Positions 44,442 through 54,009 of a DNA stretch of 64,000 nucleotides are shown piece by piece. Each line of letters starts with the position of its first letter. The stretch's first letter is position 1. Source of the stretch: Rubritalea squalenifaciens DSM 18772 (GTDB lineage: Bacteria > Verrucomicrobiota > Verrucomicrobiia > Verrucomicrobiales > Akkermansiaceae); NCBI RefSeq assembly GCF_900141815.1, contig NZ_FQYR01000002.1:221811-285810 (forward strand). Direction: 5' to 3'. Position numbers and translations under genes: made by a program. The notes below the pieces were generated by a model. The model did no database searches. It saw nothing but the letters and a program-made list of their open reading frames with translations, and was not told where the DNA came from.

Positions 44442-47400
44442 ATGAAACCCACACCCTACCCTCAAGATCAGGGCCCTCTCGGCCCTGGATCCTGCTCTCG
44501 TGCAGGACACTCTGAATGGAAAAGCTCCATTCCCAAAGGCAGCCTAGGCCTTAGTATGGCCATCTTAGCAGCCTCAGCCAGTTCAGCCTTCGCTGTCTTG
44601 CCTGATAGTTTGACTTTAACCGTCGATGTAGACGGTAATGGTTCCCAGGAAACGACTTTGAACCTGTACAAGCGTTCGGTCCGTGCGCCAGGAATCGTCT
44701 GGTACCGCTATGACACACCGAACAGTACTTACACGGCGGACACTAACTTGCCTGAAGTGAGAACCTACCGCGGAACGGTAGCTGGTGATCCGAATACGCG
44801 CGTGTTTGCGGTGATCTATCCCGATGGAACCATCAGGGCTGAGGCTCAGGATTTCCTTGTCGGGCGCAACTTCAAGTGGGAGGTGAAGAACCAGAACGTC
44901 TCAAGCCAGTTAGACCAGGAGGGGCCTGCAACGCCTAACCCTACGCGACCCGAAGGTGGAATCACCGAAGTGCCGATCGGGGTCGACCTCACGCACCACT
45001 ATATTACCAGCAACAATGGCAATGATATCGAGCGTGCTTGGGCGGACATGGAATATGCCGTATCCAAGTGTGACGGCTCCCATGGCCGTGACATTGGCAA
45101 TGCGGTGTCCATATCCACCTTGGTGACTCGAGAGAACGGTGAGTTCTATGACATGTCCCAGGCGAATGATCTGGGGAAGTTACTCGGCTTGACCAAGAAC
45201 GCCTGGATGGACGCAGCCTACCCATTACGGAATGCTACCTGGGAGCAGATCACCGTCACGAAGACGAGTGTCGGAGGCCTGGGCTTGGCCGGTGTGGCCA
45301 GTCAGAACTGCGTGGGCAAGATCGAAGCGATCAATGGCCGTAATCCCGTAGGTGTGGATGTGCTCAACCACGAGGTGGGGGGACACGGCTGGAATGCCAA
45401 CCATTCCCAGTACGGTGAAGATGCCATGCGAGGGGGGGACAACCCGAACTACGGGGCGCCTAACAAGCAGCGCATGAAAGTCACGCAGTCTAACAAGATA
45501 GCAGATGGTACGCTGTGGCAACCCAATGGAGATTATCCCGATCCTGTGCATCCAAGTACGGATCTCGACTTGGTGACCACGACGGTGGACCAGGCGGTGA
45601 CGATCAGCCCGCTGGCGAATGATACGGATGCTAATGGCGACACACTCAGCCTGCTCTCCTTCACCGCCACGACAGCCAACGGCGGCACCGTGACGAAGAG
45701 TGGCAATAACCTCACCTACACCCCGGCAGAAGGCTACGTGGGCAAGGACATCATCGCCTACACGGTGCAGGATGACTCGACTGCGAGCTTGAAGAGCCAG
45801 GAACTGATTTTTATCGAAGTGGTGAATCAAGGACTGACTGTGCATTACACCATGGACGAGGTGACAGGGAACAGCCTCAGCAACACCACCGCACTAGGCC
45901 ATGGCGGCAAGCTCCTTTCAGGCAGCCTGCAGAGTGGCAGCGTGGATGCTCCTGTGGGTAAGGGCCAGCGCCTGGCGAACGGCGGCATCATCGTGGATGA
46001 TACCAATATCCTGCCGATCGCGCACACCGGTACCGGTTCGGACTTCTATCCCTTTGATGAGGAAGCCATGTCAACGGGGAATTTCTTTGACCCTATGGAT
46101 CGCGACTTCAGCATCGCTGCCTGGGTCAGAACCACGGGGGAGGTGGAGAGAGAAATCTTTAGCAAGTATCAAAGCGACGAGCAAAACACCGGATTCCGGG
46201 TCTATACGGAGAATGGAAAGCTGAAAGCTGCGTTCCGGGAGTTCGAGGGCATGCAGAGTAAACTCACCCTGAATGCTGGTAACTTCAGCGCGGATGAATG
46301 GCATCATGTGGCCCTGGTATTCAACCGCAGTACCGATCAGGCAGAGATCTATCTCGATGGTGCTCTCGCGGCTTCTGAGCCGCTGACTAGTGGAAGCTTT
46401 ATCTTCCATGGCCGCTCACCACTCATCCTGGGTGCAGACTCCATGGGAGATGTCTCCATGGATGATTTCAGGATCTACACCAGCGCACTGGATGCGGCGG
46501 GCCTGGTTGGCATCATGGAGAATGCCAAGTTCCCTCCAGCGGCTCCTGTGCCAGCGAATACGAGTACTGAGAACCTGGCTGCCATCCAGACCTTGCGCTG
46601 GAAAAATGTCGAAGCTCAGAATGGCTATCGCGTGTACTTCGGTACCGATGCCGCAGCAGTGGCGAGTGCCACGACTGCATCTCCAGAATATCAGGGAGTC
46701 ACTGGCGCTAACTGGTTTGATGTCGGCACCCTGGATACTTCCCAAACCTACTACTGGCGTGTCGAAGCCGTATGGGGTGGCTTGACCAAAAGCAGTGAGG
46801 TCTGGAGCTTCACGACAGAAGTGACGGATGCTGCCATGGCTCAGGGTGCTTATGCCACCTGGTTGTTAGATGAAACAAGCGGAACTACCGCCGCTGACGC
46901 ATCAGGCAATGACAGAGACGGAACGCTGAGCGGAGGTCCAGTATGGACCACTGACGGTATGCGTGGTGGTGCGCTTCATTTTGATGGCGTGGACGACAGG
47001 GTCAGCCATGCACTGGCATCCACCCAAAGCATGTCCGCCTACTCGGTGGCCTTGTGGATGAAGTCAGACATTTCCCGTCACCCGCAATACGCGTCGATTT
47101 TCAATAACGATAGCTCGGGAGATGATTTCCAGATCGACTACAAAGGAGACAGAGCGAGCAGCCTGCGCTTCAATTCAAGCAGCTCGATGGAGCTCTATGA
47201 TGCGAACAAGAACTGGACGCATTTTTGTGTCGTAGCAGACGGCAATGAAATCCGCGCCTATGCGAATGGCAAGCTGGTGAATACGCTGAGCGGTCATGCT
47301 GGCGGTGACTTTGGAAGCCTGAAGATTGGCGTGAACCGAGGTCTTAATGCTTTCTTCAATGGAACGATCGACGATGTGCGTGTCTGGAACCGTGCAATCA

Positions 47401-50400
47401 GCACTGGTGAGATCGCGCGTCTGAATTCTAAGATCCTGGTCGCCAAAGCAGGCGGGAACACTGATTTCTTTGACGAATCCAACTGGAAAACCCAGCTCGG
47501 CGGTTACGATGCAGCCGCAGCGACACTCGATCCTTCTACCGGAGTCAGCTCCGATCTGATGATCGATGGAGCCAGCTTTACGAACATTACCGGCAATGTA
47601 GACCTGAAATGGAACGCTCTTAACCTCAAGAGTGGTACGCTGAGTACGACGGCTTATGGCTTGAGTTATAGTAATAAAGTGAAGCTCACGGGGGGCACCT
47701 TTGGCTTCAAGTACCTCTCTAGTATCAAGATGTCTGTCACTGGTGCTACGAATCTAACCCTAACGGGTGGAGGGAATCCAGTGAATGGTTCGTCCATTGA
47801 TTTCATTACTCCCTTTACAGGTGAGTTGTGCTTCACCAATGAGACGGTGTCCTCAGTGACCAGCGAGCACCTTTCGAAGTTCACCGTGAATGGTGACCCG
47901 GCTGTGCTCGATGAGAATATCGAGATCGTCAGTGAGAATGGAAATACCTATGTGCGCCTGCTGACTCCTGCGGCTAACCTGGCTCCTACACTGGCTGGAG
48001 ATAATTTCCAAGTGACTGAAAACGCAATCCCAGGAACCGTCTTGGGTAGTGTCACTGGTGCTGATCCGGACGACGGCTCTTTGACCTACGTGATCACCAG
48101 CGGTGATCCTGAGGGAGTCTTTGCTATCGACGAAGCTACTGGAGAAATTTCTGTCGCTGGCATGGTGGATTATGAAACGGCGACTTCCCATGCGCTGACT
48201 GTCACCGCTCTGGATGAGGGCGGACTGGCGGCTACGGCTCTCGTGAACATCGCAGTGAGTGATGTAGCGAATGATGACTCTGATGGTGACGGACTCACCG
48301 ATGAATGGGAAGTAGAGCACTTCGGTTCCATTGCCGCTGTGGATGGCACAGCAGATAGCGATGGCGACGGCCTCAGCGATGCCGAGGAGTTAGCTGCCGG
48401 TACTGATCCGAATGCTGCTGACAGCGATGGAGATGGCTACAGCGACTACCTGGAGCTGGCAGAAGGCTCAGACCCGACTCAGCTGGGCTCCGTTCCTAAC
48501 ATGGGTGGTGGTACAGGACTGGTCGGTTACTGGAAGCTTGATGATGCCACCGGTCTGCTTGCCGCAGATGCCCTTGGCTTGTCCGATGGTGATCTGCTCA
48601 ATGGTCCTAGCTGGACGACTGGGATGGACCAGGGCGCTCTGAGCTTTGATGGCATTGATGATAAAGTGACCATTCCTGCGCTTCACCTGAACTCGAACAC
48701 CGTGACCATTTCCGGATGGCTCAAGAGGGAAGGCCATGAGAGCTTTGCTGGGGTTGTCTTCTGCCGCGGCGGAAGCACCGTATCCGGTCTTCACATTTCT
48801 AACAATGAACTGAAATATCATTGGAATGGTAGCAAGTGGGGCTGGTCCAGCGGACTGGTTTTGCCGGATGGAGTCTGGACCTATGTGGCACTCGTGGTGG
48901 AGGCAGACAAAGCCACGATCTACATGAATGACGGCACTGGAATGCAGTCCGCTACTAATGTGTCCAACCACGATGTCGAGGCCTTCGATGCCGATCTGAT
49001 CTTGGGTCAGGACATCAGTGCAGAAAGCCGCTATTTCAACGGCAGCATGGATGACATCCGCATCTACAGCCGCTCACTGAGCGCTGCAGAGATCACCGCG
49101 ATCTTTGAGGAAGATGCTGATCTTAATGCTGCTCCTGTCGCCACTGATTCCACCTTCACTGTACCTGAGAATGCAGCTGCTGGAACCAGCGTGGGAACTG
49201 TCAGCGCGACGGATTCGGATGCGGGTGACACCCTGAGCTACAGCATCACCGCAGGCAATGCAGGCGGCGAGTTCGCTATCGATGCCAATACGGGTGAAAT
49301 CACCACGACCACGGCGCTCGACTATGAGGCAGCCAGCCAGTACGTGCTGACCGTGGAGGTGAGTGACGGTGAACTAACGGATACCGCCACTGTCACCGTA
49401 GACGTGAGCAACGTCAACGAAGCACCGGTGGCGAACAACCTCAGCGCCAGCGTTTCCGAGGATGCTGCCGTAGGTACATCTGTAGGTACCGTGGCCTCAT
49501 CCGACCCGGATGCTGGTGACTCAGCGGCTTACGCCATCATCGCGGGTAATGACGGCAGCTTCGCCATCAATAGCGCGACTGGTGAGATCACCACCGCCGC
49601 AGGTCTCGATTTCGAGACTACCGCGTCCTACTCACTCACTGTCGAAGTGACTGATGGAGCAGGCCTGAGCGATACCGCCAGCGTAAGCATCGCAGTGACA
49701 GATGTGGCGAATGATGACTCTGATTCCGATGGCCTGGCCGACGAATGGGAACTCGCCAACTTTGGCTCTGTTTCCAGTACAGATGGATCCTCAGATAGTG
49801 ATGGCGACGGCCTGGACAATGCCAGCGAACTGGCGGCAGGCAGCGATCCTAACATGATGGATTCAGACGGAGACGGCTATAGCGATAACGTGGAAGTCAT
49901 TCACGGAACCGATCCTATGGACGGACTGAGTGTGCCGGCGCAGGCTCCGCTCGTGTACTGGCGCCTGGATGATGCCAGCGGCACCACAGCTCAGGATGCC
50001 TCAGGCTGGCTCCATGACGGTACCCTTAGCGGCGGCACCGTCTGGACTGCCGCAGCAGTCGAGGGTGGTGGTGCTTCCTTCGATGGGGTGGACGACAGAA
50101 TCACGGTAGAGATGCCAGAGTCTAACCTGGGTGCCTTCACGGTAGCCTTCTGGGTGAAGAATGGCGCAGCCGGCCAGCCGGTCTATGATTCCGTCTTCAG
50201 TAACCACACGCCGAATACCGCAAAGACCTTCCAGATCGATATGGGCAATGGTTTCCAGTATCGTGGATCCCAGACCAAGACCTTCGGTGCTGCACCGGTG
50301 GGTGAGTGGGTCCACCTCGCCGTTGTTTCAGACGGTACAGATACCACCCTCTACTACAATGGCGTGGCCGTTCAGACCCTGGCAGGGGTGAACGATGACT

Positions 50401-52403
50401 TGTTTGACTCCGTGAACCTCGGTGTGAACCGCAATGAAGGCAGTTTCTTCGAGGGGGAAGTCGATGAGTTCTACCTCTTCGAGGAAGCACTCAGCCAGCA
50501 GGATCTGCTGGACCTGACAGGCATCACCCTGAATGCAGCTCCGACCGCCAGTGACGACACCTTCTCAGTGAATGAGAATGCTGCCGCTGGTACCAGCGTG
50601 GGAACCGTGATCGCCACGGATCCTGATGCGGGTGACATCCTAGCCTACGCCATCGTGGCAGGCAATGCAGGCGGCGAGTTCGCCATCGATGCCGCGACCG
50701 GTGAGATCACCACGACCACGACGCTCGACTACGAGACAGCCAGCCAGTACGTGCTGAGCGTGGAGGTGACTGACTCCGGTCTGTTCACAGACACCGCGAC
50801 CATTACCGTAAACGTGACCAACGTGAACGAAGCACCGGTAGCCAATGATGCCAGCGGCAGCGTGGCTGAAAATGCTGCTGTAGGCACCAGCGTAGCCACC
50901 GTGACTTCCAGCGATGTGGATGCAGCAGACAGCGTGAGCTACGCGATCACCGCAGGCAATGACGGTTCCTTCGCAATTGATAGCGCGACGGGCGTGATCA
51001 CCACCACAGCGGCCTTGGATTACGAGACGGCTAACAGCTATGCACTGAGTGTGACGGTGACCGATGCCGGCGGCCTGAATGACACGGCTACGGTGGCAGT
51101 GAATGTGACCAACGTGAACGAAGCCCCAGTGGCGAACAGTGTGAGCGCGAGTGTGGCCGAGGATTCCCCGGTAGGCACTACTGTGGCCACAGTAAGCTCC
51201 ACGGATCCTGATGCAGGAGACAGCGTGAGCTACGCGATCACCGCAGGCAATGATGGTTCTTTCGCCATCAACAGCAGCACTGGTGAGATCACCTTGGCCA
51301 GCATGGTCGATTACGAAACAACGAATAGCTACGCACTCACCGTCACGGCTACTGATGCAGGCGGCCTCACCGGCAGCGCAAGCGTGAGCGTCATGGTGAC
51401 CGATGTGGCCTTCGAGGACTACGATAGCGACAGCTTGGACGACAACTGGGAGATTGCCAACTTCGGTGATACCACCAGCTCTGACGGTACAGGCGATGCG
51501 GATAACGACGGCCTGACCGACGCCGAGGAATACCTGGCTGGCAGTGACCCTAACAGCAACGACGGTGACTCCGATGGTTTCCACGACGTACTGGAAATCA
51601 AGGCAGGTACTGATCCAATGGATAGCCTCGACTTCCCGGCTTCCAGCTATGCTGGTCTGGAAGGCTGGTGGTCACTGGACGAGTCCGCCGGCTCAACGGC
51701 CGCCGTGGACAACAGCGGCAACGCACTTCACGCTCAAGTCAAAGGTGCTAGCTTCAGCGGCACGGAAGCTAGCTTCGATGGGGTGGATGACTACATCAGT
51801 ACGGATCCCGGCCTCATGAACAACCTGGGCGCCTTCACCATGTCCGGCTGGTACCGCTCCGGATTAACCAATGGCAGCCGCATCGGCCTTTGGGGCCAGA
51901 ACGATGTCATCGAGTTCGGTATCAACGGCAACAGCCTGAGAGTCTGGACCGCAGGAGGTGGCAATGCCTCAGCCAGCATCCCGGCTGCCAACCAGTGGCA
52001 CCACGTCGTGGTCGTAGGTGACGGCAGCAGCCTGAAGATCTACATCGATGGCGTGCTGGCGGGTAGCGGCGGAAACAATACCACCAGCTACGGCAGCTCA
52101 CCCTACAGCTTCAACATCGGTGGCGGCGGCATCTGGGATTCCAGCGGCAATTCCTTCACCGGAGAGATCAAGGACGTACGCGTGTACTACCGCGCCGTGG
52201 ATATCACCGAGTTCTATCCTAGCTCTGTCTCCGCGGAACCCACACCAAGTGAAGAGAATGTCCTGCAGGGGCTGGCCGAAGCCGTTCTCGCCTCCACCGG
52301 GAGCGAAGGAAGCAATGGACTGGATAAGGCTCTGGAAAAGATCCCCATGGGTATCCGTGGCCTCCAGAATGGCCATGCCGAGCGGGATGAGCACGATGCC
52401 TAG
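44442..52403 (+). CDS. Giant secreted LamG/cadherin/calcium-repeat protein with a metallopeptidase-like domain
   Basis: Protein of 2,653 residues. A long polar N-terminus precedes a signal-like segment at about 39-51. A reprolysin-like domain follows (about 60-345), with HEVGGHGWNANH at 310-321, i.e. the HExxHxxxxxH zinc motif with one extra Gly. Then: cadherin/Ig-like (about 380-470), LamG (475-700), FN3-like (705-795), LamG (805-985), an unassigned beta region (990-1175), cadherin (1178-1275), DxDxDGxxD calcium repeats (1277-1350), LamG (1359-1560), two cadherins (1561-1755), calcium repeats (1756-1830), LamG (1834-2025), three cadherins (2031-2323), calcium repeats (2324-2400), LamG (2403-2590) and a short tail. 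Probably a surface adhesin or polysaccharide-binding protein. No PEP-CTERM or other sorting signal is seen. Confidence 0.85.
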   Translation: MKPTPYPQDQGPLGPGSCSRAGHSEWKSSIPKGSLGLSMAILAASASSAFAVLPDSLTLTVDVDGNGSQETTLNLYKRSVRAPGIVWYRYDTPNSTYTADTNLPEVRTYRGTVAGDPNTRVFAVIYPDGTIRAEAQDFLVGRNFKWEVKNQNVSSQLDQEGPATPNPTRPEGGITEVPIGVDLTHHYITSNNGNDIERAWADMEYAVSKCDGSHGRDIGNAVSISTLVTRENGEFYDMSQANDLGKLLGLTKNAWMDAAYPLRNATWEQITVTKTSVGGLGLAGVASQNCVGKIEAINGRNPVGVDVLNHEVGGHGWNANHSQYGEDAMRGGDNPNYGAPNKQRMKVTQSNKIADGTLWQPNGDYPDPVHPSTDLDLVTTTVDQAVTISPLANDTDANGDTLSLLSFTATTANGGTVTKSGNNLTYTPAEGYVGKDIIAYTVQDDSTASLKSQELIFIEVVNQGLTVHYTMDEVTGNSLSNTTALGHGGKLLSGSLQSGSVDAPVGKGQRLANGGIIVDDTNILPIAHTGTGSDFYPFDEEAMSTGNFFDPMDRDFSIAAWVRTTGEVEREIFSKYQSDEQNTGFRVYTENGKLKAAFREFEGMQSKLTLNAGNFSADEWHHVALVFNRSTDQAEIYLDGALAASEPLTSGSFIFHGRSPLILGADSMGDVSMDDFRIYTSALDAAGLVGIMENAKFPPAAPVPANTSTENLAAIQTLRWKNVEAQNGYRVYFGTDAAAVASATTASPEYQGVTGANWFDVGTLDTSQTYYWRVEAVWGGLTKSSEVWSFTTEVTDAAMAQGAYATWLLDETSGTTAADASGNDRDGTLSGGPVWTTDGMRGGALHFDGVDDRVSHALASTQSMSAYSVALWMKSDISRHPQYASIFNNDSSGDDFQIDYKGDRASSLRFNSSSSMELYDANKNWTHFCVVADGNEIRAYANGKLVNTLSGHAGGDFGSLKIGVNRGLNAFFNGTIDDVRVWNRAISTGEIARLNSKILVAKAGGNTDFFDESNWKTQLGGYDAAAATLDPSTGVSSDLMIDGASFTNITGNVDLKWNALNLKSGTLSTTAYGLSYSNKVKLTGGTFGFKYLSSIKMSVTGATNLTLTGGGNPVNGSSIDFITPFTGELCFTNETVSSVTSEHLSKFTVNGDPAVLDENIEIVSENGNTYVRLLTPAANLAPTLAGDNFQVTENAIPGTVLGSVTGADPDDGSLTYVITSGDPEGVFAIDEATGEISVAGMVDYETATSHALTVTALDEGGLAATALVNIAVSDVANDDSDGDGLTDEWEVEHFGSIAAVDGTADSDGDGLSDAEELAAGTDPNAADSDGDGYSDYLELAEGSDPTQLGSVPNMGGGTGLVGYWKLDDATGLLAADALGLSDGDLLNGPSWTTGMDQGALSFDGIDDKVTIPALHLNSNTVTISGWLKREGHESFAGVVFCRGGSTVSGLHISNNELKYHWNGSKWGWSSGLVLPDGVWTYVALVVEADKATIYMNDGTGMQSATNVSNHDVEAFDADLILGQDISAESRYFNGSMDDIRIYSRSLSAAEITAIFEEDADLNAAPVATDSTFTVPENAAAGTSVGTVSATDSDAGDTLSYSITAGNAGGEFAIDANTGEITTTTALDYEAASQYVLTVEVSDGELTDTATVTVDVSNVNEAPVANNLSASVSEDAAVGTSVGTVASSDPDAGDSAAYAIIAGNDGSFAINSATGEITTAAGLDFETTASYSLTVEVTDGAGLSDTASVSIAVTDVANDDSDSDGLADEWELANFGSVSSTDGSSDSDGDGLDNASELAAGSDPNMMDSDGDGYSDNVEVIHGTDPMDGLSVPAQAPLVYWRLDDASGTTAQDASGWLHDGTLSGGTVWTAAAVEGGGASFDGVDDRITVEMPESNLGAFTVAFWVKNGAAGQPVYDSVFSNHTPNTAKTFQIDMGNGFQYRGSQTKTFGAAPVGEWVHLAVVSDGTDTTLYYNGVAVQTLAGVNDDLFDSVNLGVNRNEGSFFEGEVDEFYLFEEALSQQDLLDLTGITLNAAPTASDDTFSVNENAAAGTSVGTVIATDPDAGDILAYAIVAGNAGGEFAIDAATGEITTTTTLDYETASQYVLSVEVTDSGLFTDTATITVNVTNVNEAPVANDASGSVAENAAVGTSVATVTSSDVDAADSVSYAITAGNDGSFAIDSATGVITTTAALDYETANSYALSVTVTDAGGLNDTATVAVNVTNVNEAPVANSVSASVAEDSPVGTTVATVSSTDPDAGDSVSYAITAGNDGSFAINSSTGEITLASMVDYETTNSYALTVTATDAGGLTGSASVSVMVTDVAFEDYDSDSLDDNWEIANFGDTTSSDGTGDADNDGLTDAEEYLAGSDPNSNDGDSDGFHDVLEIKAGTDPMDSLDFPASSYAGLEGWWSLDESAGSTAAVDNSGNALHAQVKGASFSGTEASFDGVDDYISTDPGLMNNLGAFTMSGWYRSGLTNGSRIGLWGQNDVIEFGINGNSLRVWTAGGGNASASIPAANQWHHVVVVGDGSSLKIYIDGVLAGSGGNNTTSYGSSPYSFNIGGGGIWDSSGNSFTGEIKDVRVYYRAVDITEFYPSSVSAEPTPSEENVLQGLAEAVLASTGSEGSNGLDKALEKIPMGIRGLQNGHAERDEHDA
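49130..51410 (+). repeat. Cadherin-encoding DNA repeats inside the giant gene
   Basis: Five cadherin-type modules recur with near-identical DNA words, for example GCTGGTACCAGCGTGGGAAC and TACGCGATCACCGCAGGCAA at about 300-base spacing. The closest pairs are the modules around 49.15/50.57 kb and 50.88/51.16 kb. The similarity at DNA level suggests recent internal duplication or gene conversion. Confidence 0.75.
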
Positions 52404-52431
52404 GCTGTAGCCTAAAACAAACATCACCTAC

Positions 52432-52464
52432 AGCCCGCAGTCTCACCTGACTGCGGGCTTTTTG
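52432..52464 (+). terminator. Intrinsic terminator of the giant gene
   Basis: AGCCCGCAGTC (52432-52442) pairs with GACTGCGGGCT (52449-52459), followed by TTTTT. It lies about 30 bases after the stop. Confidence 0.9.
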
Positions 52465-52576
52465 GAGGCCAGAGGCCTCGTCATCGGCCATTGGTCATGA
52501 GTCATTGGGCTCTGCGGGATGGAACTTATCTAGCCACAGATTAAATAGATGAGAACAGATTGCTTGCTAGATGCAG

Positions 52577-52690
52577 CGAAGCCCTGCGGGCTCCATCCCT
52601 TCGGGATGCTACCTAGAGAACCCCAACGCGGGTTCCGGAGCTTAGCCCGCGGGTTGCCAGCCGAAGGATTGCTACCCCGGGAAGAGGATA
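52577..52690. repeat. Degenerate REP-like element
   Basis: Contains AAGCCCTGCGGGCT (about 52580-52593), CATCCCTTCGGGATG (about 52594-52608), and GCTTAGCCCGCGGGTT and TACCCCGGG near 52651-52682. The order of palindromes resembles the REP clusters, but the central stem is broken and the CCACCCC palindrome is missing. Confidence 0.55.
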
Positions 52691-52760
52691 GAAAAAACAA
52701 CACGACCCCAAGGTGGGTCGCGTAAGTTTCATCTAGCCGGGCATCATCAAGCATGAACTC

Positions 52761-52830
52761 GATTCCTGATTCTTGATTCTTGATTCTCGATTCTCGATTC
52801 TTGATTCTCGATTCTTGATTCTTGATTCTC
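52761..52830 (+). repeat. Tandem array of ten GATTCTT/GATTCTC heptamers
   Basis: Ten uninterrupted seven-base units: GATTCCT, GATTCTT x2, GATTCTC x2, GATTCTT, GATTCTC, GATTCTT x2, GATTCTC. Variation is confined to the last base except in the first unit. It lies directly before a REP element. A minus-strand frame through it translates to a RIENRES-like repeat and is not considered a gene. Confidence 0.9.
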
Positions 52831-52865
52831 CCCGCAGGGGCAATGACAAGCGACCGAAGGGCGCT

Positions 52866-52972
52866 TCATCCCGGAGGGATGATGGAACACAGCGCGGGGT
52901 CAGCGAACACAGTGAGCGCCAACCCCGGGAACCCGTCCCCACCCACACACCACCCCGGAGGGGTGGAGGAAG
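52866..52972 (+). repeat. REP cluster, subfamily 2, without transposase
   Basis: CATCCCGGAGGGATG at 52867-52881, GCGCGGGGT with ACCCCGGG (about 52893-52929) around CAGCGAACACAGTGAGCG, and CCACCCCGGAGGGGTGG at 52950-52966. The central loop matches that around RAYT-B rather than RAYT-A. Confidence 0.8.
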
Positions 52973-53135
52973 GGTCGTACTACCTAGTAGCCTCCTAAAA
53001 ATATGGAGGGATTGTTAGGTCATTAGCTGTGGATGTATGCTTCTGTGCTGGTGTAGATACGGCTGAATACATACTTGTTGAAAATGGTAGTGATTTGAGA
53101 TGACGCACTGGAGTAAGCTGTGGTAGGTGTGTTTT

Positions 53136-53666
53136 ATGAAATTCCTGTTAGTGATGTGCTGGTCTTTGGTGATGGTGTGTGCCTCTTTCGGTGGTAAATT
53201 ACCTGAGGTATATAAGCCGTATGAGAAGCTGCTGGGAACCTGGGAGGGGGATAATCAGGCTGAGGTCAAAATAGATGGTAAGAAGTGGACAGTGCAAAGT
53301 CGTCATAAGGAGACGTACCGCTATGACGAGAAACTTGGACTTATCATGGGAGAACAGGTAGAAATCATTACCGTTGATGGAAAAGAAGAGACATCAAAGT
53401 CGCGGTGTTTGATCGGATGGGACGAGACAAGTCAGACTTTCAGGATAATGACTTGGAGAGGAGGGGATATGGCTGCACTTGCGATAGTTAGCTATGAGGA
53501 TGGCGTTTTTACATCCCGTACTGTTGGGTTGTCAGAAGGGGACAAGAATGAAACTAGATTCTACCTAGATGAGAATGGAGTGATGTGCATCAAGGGAGTG
53601 GTAAATGTAACAGGAGATAAAAATTTTGAGGCGACCTGGGACTTTAAGCTGAAGAGAGTGAAGTGA
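53136..53666 (+). CDS. Secreted protein of unknown function
   Basis: The ATG at 53136 (a GTG at 53127 is also in frame) gives 176 residues with a signal peptide (MKFLLVMCWSLVMVCASFGG). The mature part contains 'YEKLLGTWEGDNQAEVKIDGKKW' and 'GGDMAALAIVSYEDGVFTSRT', as in DUF-type proteins with a lipocalin-like 'GTWEG' start. Likely a small beta-barrel protein in the envelope; function unknown. Confidence 0.6.
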   Translation: MKFLLVMCWSLVMVCASFGGKLPEVYKPYEKLLGTWEGDNQAEVKIDGKKWTVQSRHKETYRYDEKLGLIMGEQVEIITVDGKEETSKSRCLIGWDETSQTFRIMTWRGGDMAALAIVSYEDGVFTSRTVGLSEGDKNETRFYLDENGVMCIKGVVNVTGDKNFEATWDFKLKRVK

Positions 53667-53788
53667 TGCTGAAACCTGGATAGCTCTCATTCTCTTGCCG
53701 AGCCTCTGCGCGATTGGCGTTTCCTGGTGGAGAGGCAATAGAAAGAAGCTAAAAGCTGGCTAGAGGTAAGCTCCGCGACCCCGATGGG
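53667..53788. other. Intergenic stretch without a gene
   Basis: No gene seen between the secreted protein and the REP element; the remainder of this gap to 54009 holds that REP element and about 100 bases without recognisable features. Confidence 0.4.
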
Positions 53789-53907
53789 GAGAAGCCCTGC
53801 GGGCTCCATCCCGTAGGGATGATGGAACAAAGCCCGGGGTAAAGCGTAGCGTACCCCGGGAACCCGTCCCCACCCACATACCACCCCGGAGGGGTGGAGG
53901 AAGGGTC
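53789..53907 (+). repeat. REP cluster, subfamily 1, without transposase
   Basis: AAGCCCTGCGGGCT (about 53792-53805), CATCCCGTAGGGATG at 53807-53821, CCCGGGGTA with TACCCCGGG (53833-53860) around AAGCGTAGCG, and CCACCCCGGAGGGGTGG at 53881-53897. The central loop matches that around RAYT-A. Confidence 0.8.
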
Positions 53908-54009
53908 GTACCGCCTTTTGGCTTTCATCAGCCGCCGCTTTTAGCCCAGTCGAGTTTGGTTGAAGCTTCTAATCACGGTGAAAAGTTCGATCCGTGACGG
54001 GTCAGGTGT

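Noticed and set aside
50640..51584. Minus-strand frame of 314 codons inside the giant gene
   Set aside because: Antisense of the cadherin repeats; its own repeats reflect the repeated DNA only.
52755..52835. Heptamer tandem array as a CRISPR
   Set aside because: Units are seven bases with no spacers.
52733..52948. Minus-strand ORF with RIENRES repeats
   Set aside because: It is a translation of the heptamer array and part of a REP element.
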